Source of the DNA: an uncultured Roseburia sp.
GTDB taxonomy: Bacteria > Bacillota > Clostridia > Lachnospirales > Lachnospiraceae
Direction of reading: 5' to 3'
DNA: 34,129 nt
Assembly (NCBI GenBank): GCA_945787015.1
Contig: CALZGM010000033.1
Span: 1 to 34,129, forward strand
Under the pieces are notes generated by a model, which had not been told where the DNA came from, did not search any database, and worked only from the letters and a program-made list of their open reading frames with translations. Position 1 is the stretch's first letter. Each line of letters begins with the position of its first letter. Positions 8,391 to 14,791 of the stretch are shown here, piece by piece. The translations under genes were made by a program, and so were the position numbers.

Positions 8391-9458
8391 ATGGCAACCA
8401 TAAGTCTATGCATGATTGTAAAAAATGAAGAAGCGGTTCTTGCCCGGTGCTTGGATTCTGTCGCAGATTTAATGGACGAAATTATCATCGTCGATACCGG
8501 CTCCACAGACCGCACAAAAGAAATCGCCGCAAATTATACTTCCATGGTTTATGATTTCCCGTGGCAGGACGATTTTTCCGCGGCCAGAAATTTTTCTTTT
8601 TCAAAGGCTACCATGGACTATATTTATGCTCCGGATGCAGACGAATTACTAGACGAGGAAAATCGCAAACGTTTTTCTCATTTAAAACAGACGCTCCTTC
8701 CGGAAGTCGAAATCGTTCAAATGCTCTACCATACAATATCGGAATATAATACCGTGCTAAATGCACAAAAAGAATACCGTCCAAAATTATTCAAGCGGAT
8801 GCGCACCTTTCAGTGGATGGACCCCATTCATGAAACCGTCCGCACCTCACCGGTTGTCTATGACAGTGATATTGAAATCTTACATATGCCACAGACGTTT
8901 CATCACAAACGTGATTTTTCCATTTTCCTGAAAGCCTATCAGCGCGATGGTATGCTTTCTCAAAAAATCTGGCGCATGTATGCAAAAGAATTATTAAAGC
9001 TGGGAGATAACAAAGATTTTGCAGATGCCCTTCCGCTCTTTCTTTCTGTCTACGAGACTACGGAAGATGCTGATTTTAAAAAAGAAGCTGCCTGTGTCCT
9101 TGCCCGGGCTTATCGCTTTTCCGGTAATACCGATCGTTTTTTCTCACTGGCGCTAAAGGATATGATTACCACTCCCTGCTCTGAAATCTGCTATGAACTA
9201 GGTTGTTATTATAAAGAAAAGGGAAACTACGATGAGGCTGTCATGTGGTTTTACAATGCCGCTTTTGAAACGGAAAGTATCCTTGATATTCATACAAACG
9301 GTGATTTATCGCTTACCGAATTGGCTGACTGCTATGAAGCTCTTCTTGCACGCACGAGGGAACTGGAGCCTTGGGATGGCATGAAAATAAATTATTATGA
9401 AGAACAGGCTGATGCGTACCGCATACAGGCTAAGAAATGGAAAATGCCGGAGGTTTAA
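8391..9458 (+). CDS. GT2 glycosyltransferase with C-terminal TPR region
   Basis: A 355-aa glycosyltransferase of the family that includes SunS-like enzymes. The GT-A N-terminus has SLCMIVKNEE (residues 5-14), the nucleotide-binding DTGSTDRTKEIA (35-46) and the metal motif DADE (82-85). Residues from about 190 on are helical and repeat-like (ELLKLGDNKDFADALPLF; ELGCYYKEKGNYDEAVMWF), which is TPR-type. Soluble; no membrane segment is seen. AAGGAGG is 6 bases before the ATG and lies inside the palindrome GGAGGCCTCC. It is the only plus-strand gene here apart from the transposase. Its acceptor is unknown; flagellin or another protein is possible given the flagellar sugar cluster 8 kb away. Confidence 0.85.
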   Translation: MATISLCMIVKNEEAVLARCLDSVADLMDEIIIVDTGSTDRTKEIAANYTSMVYDFPWQDDFSAARNFSFSKATMDYIYAPDADELLDEENRKRFSHLKQTLLPEVEIVQMLYHTISEYNTVLNAQKEYRPKLFKRMRTFQWMDPIHETVRTSPVVYDSDIEILHMPQTFHHKRDFSIFLKAYQRDGMLSQKIWRMYAKELLKLGDNKDFADALPLFLSVYETTEDADFKKEAACVLARAYRFSGNTDRFFSLALKDMITTPCSEICYELGCYYKEKGNYDEAVMWFYNAAFETESILDIHTNGDLSLTELADCYEALLARTRELEPWDGMKINYYEEQADAYRIQAKKWKMPEV

Positions 9459-9474
9459 CCCCCGGCTTTCTTTT
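9446..9474. terminator. Bidirectional terminator between glycosyltransferase and coiled-coil gene
   Basis: GCCGGAGG pairs with CCCCCGGC around a TTTAA loop (one mismatch), followed by TTTCTTTT on the plus strand and by ATTTT on the minus strand. It overlaps the 3' ends of both convergent genes, so each stop codon lies within or beside the stem. Confidence 0.7.
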
Positions 9475-9754
9475 AAGCTGTATGGACTGATTTATCAGCT
9501 TGATGCCGCATTAGTATGTGATGAACACGTTCCACTTCATCAAGTATCGCTCTATCCATAGATTTTAGCTCTCGGAAGTGATTGTCTACCTTTTTGTTCA
9601 GAGCAGTTACTTTGTTGTCTAGAGCATCTACTTTGTTATCTAGAGCATCTACTCTGCCTTCCAGTGTTGTCAGACGATTATCAATCGATCCCATCTGCCC
9701 ACTCATTACATCAAACTTCTCAAGCAATAAATCCAGTTTCTGATCCTGCGTCAT
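9473..9754 (-). CDS. Small coiled-coil protein with heptad repeats
   Basis: A 93-aa soluble protein that is almost entirely coiled coil. Heptads run from about residue 20 to 60 (LTTLEGRVDALDNKVDALDN, then VTALNKKVDNH), and a 21-bp DNA unit (VDALDNK) is repeated in tandem. I chose the ATG at 9754 (MTQDQKLDLLLEKFD) because GGAGG lies 7 bases upstream. A candidate promoter on the minus strand has TAGACA (9829-9824), a 17-base spacer and TAATAT (9806-9801). Similar small proteins are widespread in Lachnospiraceae accessory regions; I know no assigned function. The repeats suggest oligomerisation. Confidence 0.72.
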   Translation of the reverse strand: MTQDQKLDLLLEKFDVMSGQMGSIDNRLTTLEGRVDALDNKVDALDNKVTALNKKVDNHFRELKSMDRAILDEVERVHHILMRHQADKSVHTA

Positions 9755-9849
9755 AAGCTTGCCTCCTTTCTCATACAACCTCTCCCCGTAAAGTAAATTT
9801 ATATTAGCATGGAAATTTGGTGATGTCTATTAGGCAAAATCACGAATGC

Positions 9850-10263
9850 TCAATCCACATTTTGCTGATAGTACTCCGCTGCTTTCCTCATAAAGTCATC
9901 CATCAACTGATAATACTTTAACGTAATGTCTTGGAAATATTTGAGAGCCAGTTCTCCATCATAATCATGCGCAAGATTATTTCTGGTTCGTAGCATTTCC
10001 ATCCATGTATCATCCTCAATAAGTCCAACACTATGAGCCATACGAAGCGTCTCCCGCGGTGACCCGGTAGGATATTCCAATGCTCCATGGTATTCTGTAA
10101 TAACATCCTTCATGACTTTCCAGGATAAATCAAAAGACAAATTGAACATTTGTGCTGTACCGCTAAGAATAAATATGTCTTCCGGATCTCTTCCTTTCGC
10201 TTCTGACAAATTATTCAAACTCTTACAAAAGCTATGATAACGATTAATAGATTTTCTCTCCAT
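9850..10263 (-). CDS. HEPN-domain protein (HI0074/HepT-like), toxin half of MNT/HEPN pair
   Basis: A 137-aa all-helical protein of the nucleotidyltransferase substrate-binding (HI0074) family. Residues 94-101 (RNNLAHDY) give an exact R-X4-H-X-Y motif, the RNase motif of HepT toxins. Its tyrosine is the residue AMPylated by MntA-type partners in characterised systems. The start lies 20 bases inside the end of the MNT gene, so the two are co-translated. Toxin activity is inferred from the motif and pairing, not shown. Confidence 0.85.
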   Translation of the reverse strand: MERKSINRYHSFCKSLNNLSEAKGRDPEDIFILSGTAQMFNLSFDLSWKVMKDVITEYHGALEYPTGSPRETLRMAHSVGLIEDDTWMEMLRTRNNLAHDYDGELALKYFQDITLKYYQLMDDFMRKAAEYYQQNVD

Positions 10264-10516
10264 ATCTATCCATATCCTCCTTCAGATACTGATTCTGACA
10301 TAAATCATATTCAAACAAATCAATTTTTTTCAATGTCATGATTTCATTAATCTGCTCCTGCAACTGCGCCATGTTTACTTTGCCATATATAATAAAATCA
10401 AGGTCACTATATTTTGTTGCCGTACCTTTTGCATGCGAACCAAAAAGTGCCAAATGCTCCACATTATTATTTTTGCAAATGGCTGTAACTTGTTCAATAA
10501 TATCTTCAACTGTCAT
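10244..10516 (-). CDS. MNT-type minimal nucleotidyltransferase (MntA-like antitoxin)
   Basis: A 90-aa minimal nucleotidyltransferase. Residues 26-40 (GSHAKGTATKYSDLD) fit the GS-X10-D-X-D active site exactly, as in MntA antitoxins that AMPylate the HEPN toxin. I chose the ATG at 10516 (MTVEDIIEQ), which has GCGAGG upstream. A longer frame exists, but its upstream starts lie on or before the conserved -10 element at 10583-10578. It overlaps the HEPN gene by 20 bases. Transcription comes from copy 2 of the promoter module shared with the rpn genes. Confidence 0.85.
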   Translation of the reverse strand: MTVEDIIEQVTAICKNNNVEHLALFGSHAKGTATKYSDLDFIIYGKVNMAQLQEQINEIMTLKKIDLFEYDLCQNQYLKEDMDRYGEKIY

Positions 10517-10577
10517 ATACAAATCCTCGCTTTCTATGTCAGTTTTCACATTTCTTACCGAAAATCCACCCATAAAA

Positions 10578-10723
10578 ATTATACGAAAAAAGCACCTGCC
10601 AGGCAATCGTTACTTTAAAAATATTCTCTTCTATACTTGGAATTCTTTCCAAGAACCGGGATAAGATTCTCCGGATAGTTCATCACCAAAGCTTTGAATC
10701 AGCGATGCTAGCACGCATCGAAA
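10578..10723 (-). repeat. Promoter module, copy 2 (upstream of MNT/HEPN)
   Basis: Related to 8079-8222 and 13210-13357. Minus strand: -35 TTGCCT (10606-10601), 17-base spacer with six T, -10 TATAAT (10583-10578). The upstream block holds a 7-bp hairpin CTTGGAA/TTCCAAG, then the TTCAAAGCTTTGG block, then a 6-bp stem CGATGC/GCATCG at 10703-10720. Its far edge abuts the end of a decayed type-B rpn gene. Confidence 0.75.
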
Positions 10724-10724
10724 T

Positions 10725-11409
10725 TTACATCTCAGACAATGCTTTCTCTACAAGCGAATCACTAATCTCGGCACATTTCTGCGCTAATTCCTTTGATATA
10801 CCATTCTCTATCATATTTTTAAATACCTGAATTCCTTTATTATTGGTTCCATTATCAAATCCATTATCAAATCCATTATTAAATGCCTCATCAATCTCTG
10901 GTTTCATAATCTCTGCTAACGCTTTGCACATATTCTCATCCTCCCTTACCTTCTGAATCGTTTGCTTATTTACAGATGCTACTATTTCCCATAAAGAATC
11001 CGCATAATTTTTCTCATCTAAATTTACTAATTTCTGTGTCGTTTCTATTAATTCTGTTGCCTGTTCCACGTTTACTAATATAATAAATGCCTCGCCATTT
11101 TTCTTCAATATAAAAATTTTCTCTTTTTAACTTTTTAAATAATTTTAGGGGTTTTCTTTCTCGGATAAAGGATAATGTCATATCCTCTAACAGAATCTCA
11201 TCTACATAGGGCTCATTTGACTTGTAAAAATATGCATAGGCAATTCCTTTTAGAAACACATCATAATTTATGATAATAGAAAGTGCGCAAAGCGTACTTT
11301 CTATTATATAAAGAATCGTCCGGCGATTTATATTCTAACAAATTATGTTTACCGAATATCCGACCGATTTCGTTTTGGATTGTGCCTGGGTTTCTTTTGT
11401 CTTTTCCAT
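10725..11409 (-). pseudogene. Decayed Rpn type B gene
   Basis: Remnant of a gene homologous to the intact copy at 13519-14376. Compared with that copy, it has lost one base right after the start codon (ATGGAAAAG for ATGGGAAAAG). It lacks about 45 codons covering the residues between GKDKRN and IQNEIGRIFGKHN. It also has a 40-bp palindromic insertion at 11266-11312 and an 89-bp deletion near 11070. The C-terminal part (VNVEQATELIETTQKLVNLD to VEKALSEM) is still open. It carries two NGFD units where the intact copy has fewer. The internal ribosome-binding site and ATG (GGGAGG...ATGTGCAAAGCG) are preserved, so the short C-terminal protein could still be made. Confidence 0.82.
11266..11312. repeat. 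Palindromic insert splitting the decayed rpn type B gene
   Basis: About 40 net extra bases relative to the intact gene at the same point. The core is ATAATAGAAAGT (11273-11284) and its perfect reverse complement (11296-11307); the inner GCGC/GCGT also nearly pair. The same 12-bp arms form the hairpin at 14496-14530 upstream of the intact type-B gene. This looks like a very small mobile palindrome. Confidence 0.65.
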
Positions 11410-11640
11410 AGGCAGTTTTTCCTTTCAGTATAAAATTCTTGATTACTTGGAGTTTTGGACGAAATGTCAGAATTGCCAAGTAGATGTCGCAAAAAGCGGC
11501 AATTGGCTGTCTATAGATAACAGCCGAATGATAGAAAATGTGCTCTGTAAACTTTCTATTATCATGAAATCAAAAAGAGTGAATGCTTTCTGAATGGTAA
11601 CAGTATAGCACTCACTCTTTGTTTTTACAATAATTATTTA
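11410..11640. repeat. Hairpin-rich upstream region of decayed type B gene
   Basis: Homologous to the region from about 14380 to 14620. It contains, in order, a GTCGC/GCGGC stem, the GGCTGT/ACAGCC stem near 11508-11525, a diverged ATAGAAA/TTTCTAT hairpin (11531-11560), and an imperfect 11-bp terminator-like stem (GAGTGAATGCT with AGCACTCACTC) around 11578-11622. No coding capacity is seen. Confidence 0.6.
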
Positions 11641-11747
11641 AGGCATATCTTTTTGTTTTCTCCGGACTCTCTGTCCGACATCGAAACAAAAGAGCCGTTC
11701 CTAATAATACTTACTACCTTTAATAATATTATAGTAAAAATCACTAT

Positions 11748-12216
11748 CTACATTAACTGCGATTTTACTATCTGTTGGTGCTGTCGCAACGCATCCTCTT
11801 CGTATTCCTTCAGCATCTCCTTAATATCAAATACGAAAAAACTCATATCAATATTAAATGCCACCGCAATATTCCATGGACTATTGTACTAATGCTCATC
11901 CTCCGAACGAACCCACAATTTCAGGTTTTTAATATCATGCACTCCCGTAAGAATAACCGAGCGAAAAGTAGGTCTCTCCTCACGCCTTAAATTCTTGTCA
12001 TGCAGCATCCCCAGAAATTTTAAAAATATATCAAAACCGCTTACCCGATCTACCTCATCAATCATCAGCACAGCAGACTTATCCATCGAACTGCACAGGG
12101 CAGAAATAAAAATACCCAAGCTCTGGAAATCCTTCTTTCCTTATGTTTTCGCACTCCTTAATTTTAATTCCTCTTCTATCTTCTGTGGTACTCCCTGCAC
12201 TTTTCTATAAAAGCTT
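11748..12216 (-). pseudogene. Remnant of AAA-ATPase-like protein (PD-(D/E)XK-associated)
   Basis: One continuous minus-strand frame, interrupted by stops at 12143-12141 and 11891-11889, reads as the middle of an AAA-ATPase_like (DUF1703-associated) protein. It contains SFYRKVQGVPQKIEEELK, then the Walker B region VLMIDEVDRVSGFDIF, the ILTGVHDIKNLKLWVRS sensor strand, and after the second stop YNSPWNIAVAFNIDMSFFV. The N-terminal Walker A and the C-terminal nuclease domain are missing. Full-length relatives in this family carry both. It lies between two rpn loci and is non-functional as written. Confidence 0.72.
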
Positions 12217-12220
12217 TCTT

Positions 12221-13168
12221 TCACAGTTCACTCTTAATGCGCTCCACATACTCCCTGTCGCAGCCAATTATATCACATATATCCTCTAGCGTTTTGTTTT
12301 TCTTTAACATGTTTATTATAATGGTTCTGCGTTCCGACTCTGCGCCGATGCTTACCCCTTCTTCTCTTCCTTCTTCTCTTCCTTCTTCTCTTCCTTCTTC
12401 TCTGCTATCAGCTATTAAATCCCTAATTCCTTTACACACGTCAATTCCACCATCCTCTCCCTTATATTTTTCCAAATCAATGACTCCTTTTTTTATATTT
12501 GCATACTTTGTAATCACTTCATAGGTATCTTTCGGTATATTTTTAAAATAATGATCGCCAGTGACCAAATCTAACAACGCCTTTTTATCTTCAGCACACC
12601 GAATAAACTCAAATGCCTGACGCACATCTGTATGAAACACACTTGTGTCACTTAGCCTTCGAATATCAATTAATTGTATTCGATAATTCTCAACCATTCT
12701 TTGCAATTCCTCAGGAATGTCCGTAAAATCAATGATATCATGAAGGCACACCGGTCCATCCCATTTTTCTACACCTGAATACAGCGCAAATGTCACCACC
12801 GGATACAACCTGCTGCTCTGCCTAAATCCATACAAAAATTCTCCTGGCTTTTGCTTTTCCCCTCGCCTTTTCATGCGTCTTCGAATCGCAGCTACCTGTT
12901 TTTTGTACTGTTTCAAATCATACTCCATGATACGCACTGGAAATTCATAATCCACTTCATCCTGATTCTCAATTCCAACAATCGCAAAATTCATTCCTAG
13001 CGCTGTCTTCCGAATCAAATCCCTTGCTTTCTTTCCTGCTCGCGTATCCAGTTCCGACAAATCGGCCTCAGTAATTACCTGCCTGCCTTCAAACACAAGT
13101 CCATTAATTACATCCGCATACCGACAGTCATCCTCAAAAAACTCTACCCACACTTCGTCTTTTCCCAT
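12221..13168 (-). CDS. Rpn-family PD-(D/E)XK nuclease, type A copy 2
   Basis: A 315-aa paralogue of the gene at 7120-8037, with the same MGKD start, ADLSELDTRAGKK segment and FAIVGIENQ (E-x-Q) strand. The linker carries four EEG-type units (EEGREEGREEGREEGVS) plus extra residues, longer than in copy 1. The C-terminal domain (IINMLKKNKTLEDICDIIGCD) is conserved. GGAGG lies just before the ATG. It is expressed from promoter module copy 3. The repeat-length difference between copies comes from a 12-bp unit. Confidence 0.85.
   Translation of the reverse strand: MGKDEVWVEFFEDDCRYADVINGLVFEGRQVITEADLSELDTRAGKKARDLIRKTALGMNFAIVGIENQDEVDYEFPVRIMEYDLKQYKKQVAAIRRRMKRRGEKQKPGEFLYGFRQSSRLYPVVTFALYSGVEKWDGPVCLHDIIDFTDIPEELQRMVENYRIQLIDIRRLSDTSVFHTDVRQAFEFIRCAEDKKALLDLVTGDHYFKNIPKDTYEVITKYANIKKGVIDLEKYKGEDGGIDVCKGIRDLIADSREEGREEGREEGREEGVSIGAESERRTIIINMLKKNKTLEDICDIIGCDREYVERIKSEL
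12357..12404 (-). repeat. 12-bp tandem repeat inside rpn type A copy 2
   Basis: About four units of a 12-bp CT-rich sequence (plus strand CCTTCTTCTCTT) code for EEGR repeats. Copy 1 has about two to three units at the matching place (7245-7270). Being a multiple of three, gain or loss changes linker length without breaking the frame. Confidence 0.85.
12437..12451 (-). promoter_or_regulatory. Internal ribosome-binding site and GTG inside rpn type A copy 2
   Basis: GGTGG (12451-12447) precedes an in-frame GTG (12439-12437) at exactly the position of the internal ATG in copy 1. It would start a 72-residue C-terminal protein (VCKGIRDLIADS...). It is weaker than copy 1 but conserved in place. Confidence 0.45.
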
Positions 13169-13209
13169 GGTCCTCCTTCTGTAACCATATAGAAAATCCG
13201 CCTATAAAA

Positions 13210-13357
13210 ATTATACAAAAAAAACAACTATCAGACAATCATTACTTTCAATTATATCATTTATACTACTTGGAATTCTTTCCCGGAATCGGGTAAGATT
13301 ATCCTGACAGTCCATAGCCAAAGCTTTGAACCAAAGATGCTAGCACGCATCGAAAAA
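13210..13357 (-). repeat. Promoter module, copy 3 (upstream of rpn type A copy 2)
   Basis: Minus strand: -35 TTGTCT (13238-13233), 17-base spacer with eight T, -10 TATAAT (13215-13210). The upstream block matches copies 1 and 2 (GAATTCCAAG, CCGATTCCGGG, TTCAAAGCTTTGG, and the GATGC/GCATC stem around 13337-13353). Confidence 0.75.
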
Positions 13358-13429
13358 TCTTTTTTACAGGCATTTTCTATATTCCTCGCCTAATAGTAAG
13401 GAAATTCTATCACTCGTATAGGAAATTTG

Positions 13430-13451
13430 CAAGGGGATTTTATTCCCCTTG
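13430..13451. terminator. Hairpin downstream of rpn type B
   Basis: An 8-bp perfect stem CAAGGGGA/TCCCCTTG with a 6-base loop lies 68 bases after the type-B stop codon. No clean T-run follows, so it may be a weak terminator or simply a stable 3' hairpin. Confidence 0.45.
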
Positions 13452-13518
13452 TACAATGATTGCTTTTCTAGGTACTGATAACACTCTCTAGATACTCCAG
13501 TAACCTTTTCTAATCCTG

Positions 13519-14376
13519 TTACATCTCAGACAGTGCCTTCTCCACAAGCGAATCGCTTATCTCGGCATATTTCTGTGCTAATTCCTTTGATATACCATTC
13601 GTTATCATATTTTTAAATACCTGAATTCCTTTGTTATTGGTTCCATCATCAAAACCATTATTAAATGCCTCATCAATCTCTGGTTTCATAATTTCTGCTA
13701 ACGCTTTACACATCTTCTCATCCTCCCTTACCTTCTGAATGGTTTGCTTATTTACTGATGCTACTATTTCCCATAAAGAATCCGCATAATTTTTCTCATC
13801 TAAATTCACTAATTTCTGTGTCGTTTCTATTAATTCTGTTGCCTGCTCTACGTTCACTTTAGCAGACAGAGAATTTAGCCAGATATGATTTTCTGTGCTT
13901 AGTTCTCCTGATACAATGATTTGAATTTTTATGTATCCTTCCTTACTAATATAATAAATGCCGGGCCATTTTTCTTCAATATGAAATTTTTCTTTTTGTA
14001 ACTTTTTTAGTAATTTTATGGGTTTTCTTTCTCGGATAAAGGATAAGGTCATATCCTCTAATAGAATCTCATCTACATGAGGCTCATTTGACTTATACAG
14101 ATAGGCGTATGCAATTCCTTTTAGAAATACATCATAGTTAAGAGAATCGTCCGGCGACTTATACTCTAGCAAATTATGTTTACCGAATATCCGACCGATT
14201 TCGTTTTGGATTATACATGACTTTCGCTTCTTAATGATTAACAAATCCGACCGAAGCGGCAACGTATTCAAAATCTTCTCCTCAGTAAACTCCAAATCTT
14301 CCTTGTTATCCTTTAGTTCTAAGTGCATTGCACCATAGAATGCAGGATGCCACTGATTTCTTTTGTCTTTTCCCAT
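13519..14376 (-). CDS. Rpn-family PD-(D/E)XK nuclease, type B
   Basis: A 285-aa Rpn-like protein, a different lineage from type A. A candidate nuclease core includes RSDLLIIKKRKSCIIQNEIG and the E-x-K motif in HNLLEYKSPDD near residue 77. A linker with an NGFDDGTNNKG repeat precedes a C-terminal helical domain (IQVFKNMITNGISKELAQKY). I chose the ATG at 14376 (MGKDKRNQW), preceded by AAGGGA. A longer frame to 14460 lacks a ribosome-binding site. The MGKD start is shared with type A. A decayed relative lies at 10725-11409. Confidence 0.8.
   Translation of the reverse strand: MGKDKRNQWHPAFYGAMHLELKDNKEDLEFTEEKILNTLPLRSDLLIIKKRKSCIIQNEIGRIFGKHNLLEYKSPDDSLNYDVFLKGIAYAYLYKSNEPHVDEILLEDMTLSFIRERKPIKLLKKLQKEKFHIEEKWPGIYYISKEGYIKIQIIVSGELSTENHIWLNSLSAKVNVEQATELIETTQKLVNLDEKNYADSLWEIVASVNKQTIQKVREDEKMCKALAEIMKPEIDEAFNNGFDDGTNNKGIQVFKNMITNGISKELAQKYAEISDSLVEKALSEM
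13711..13727 (-). promoter_or_regulatory. Internal ribosome-binding site and ATG inside rpn type B
   Basis: GGGAGG (13727-13722), then 8 bases, then an in-frame ATG (13713-13711). It would give a 64-residue protein (MCKALAEIMKPEI...) holding the NGFD linker and the C-terminal domain. The same site is retained in the decayed copy. The small protein begins MCK in both type A copy 1 and type B. Confidence 0.55.
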
Positions 14377-14451
14377 AGGCACTTTTTCCCTTCCTGTATA
14401 AAATTTTTGATTACTTGGAGTTTTTGACGAGATGTCAGAATTGCCAAGTAG

Positions 14452-14584
14452 ATGTCGCAAAAAGCGACAATTGGCTGCCTATAGATAACAGCCGAATAAT
14501 AGAAAGTGTGCTCTGCAAACTTTCTATTATCATGAATTCAAAAAAGTGAATGCTTTCTGAATGGTATCAGTATAGCACTCACTC
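14452..14584. repeat. Array of four hairpins upstream of rpn type B
   Basis: Four successive stems lie within 133 bp: TGTCGC/GCGACA (about 14453-14469), GGCTG/CAGCC (14473-14493), a perfect 12-bp ATAATAGAAAGT/ACTTTCTATTAT (14496-14530), and an imperfect AGTGAATGCT/AGCACTCACT stem (about 14546-14583). The last is followed by six T on the minus strand and probably once terminated the leg operon. The decayed copy (11410-11640) keeps the same order. Confidence 0.62.
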
Positions 14585-14647
14585 TCTATTTTTACAACGA
14601 ATATTTAGGGAACTTATTCCATCATGTACTTCATTGCACTTTCTGCC
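14569..14647. repeat. 79-bp direct repeat, left of IS1634-family element
   Basis: Identical base for base to 16637-16715. It contains the last eleven codons and the stop of legF on the minus strand, plus half of the upstream terminator hairpin. Because it flanks the insertion sequence exactly, it is best read as a long target-site duplication. Confidence 0.88.
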
Positions 14648-14791
14648 GGGTCTTTGACACTTGCATTTTTAAAATATTATAGAGAATCCTTTAATTAAGC
14701 CATTCACGGCTTATTTTTTTGTCAAATTTTACATTTTCTTATGTACTTGTTTGTACTAGTGTGTTATAATAGAACTAGGAGGGATGTTTTT

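Noticed and set aside
12357-12404. Short repeats suggesting a CRISPR array
   Set aside because: Units are 12 bp with no spacers and lie in frame within an rpn gene as EEGR repeats.
14569-14647. Truncated legF stub as evidence of a second legF gene
   Set aside because: It is exactly the 79-bp duplication made by the IS, not the end of another gene.
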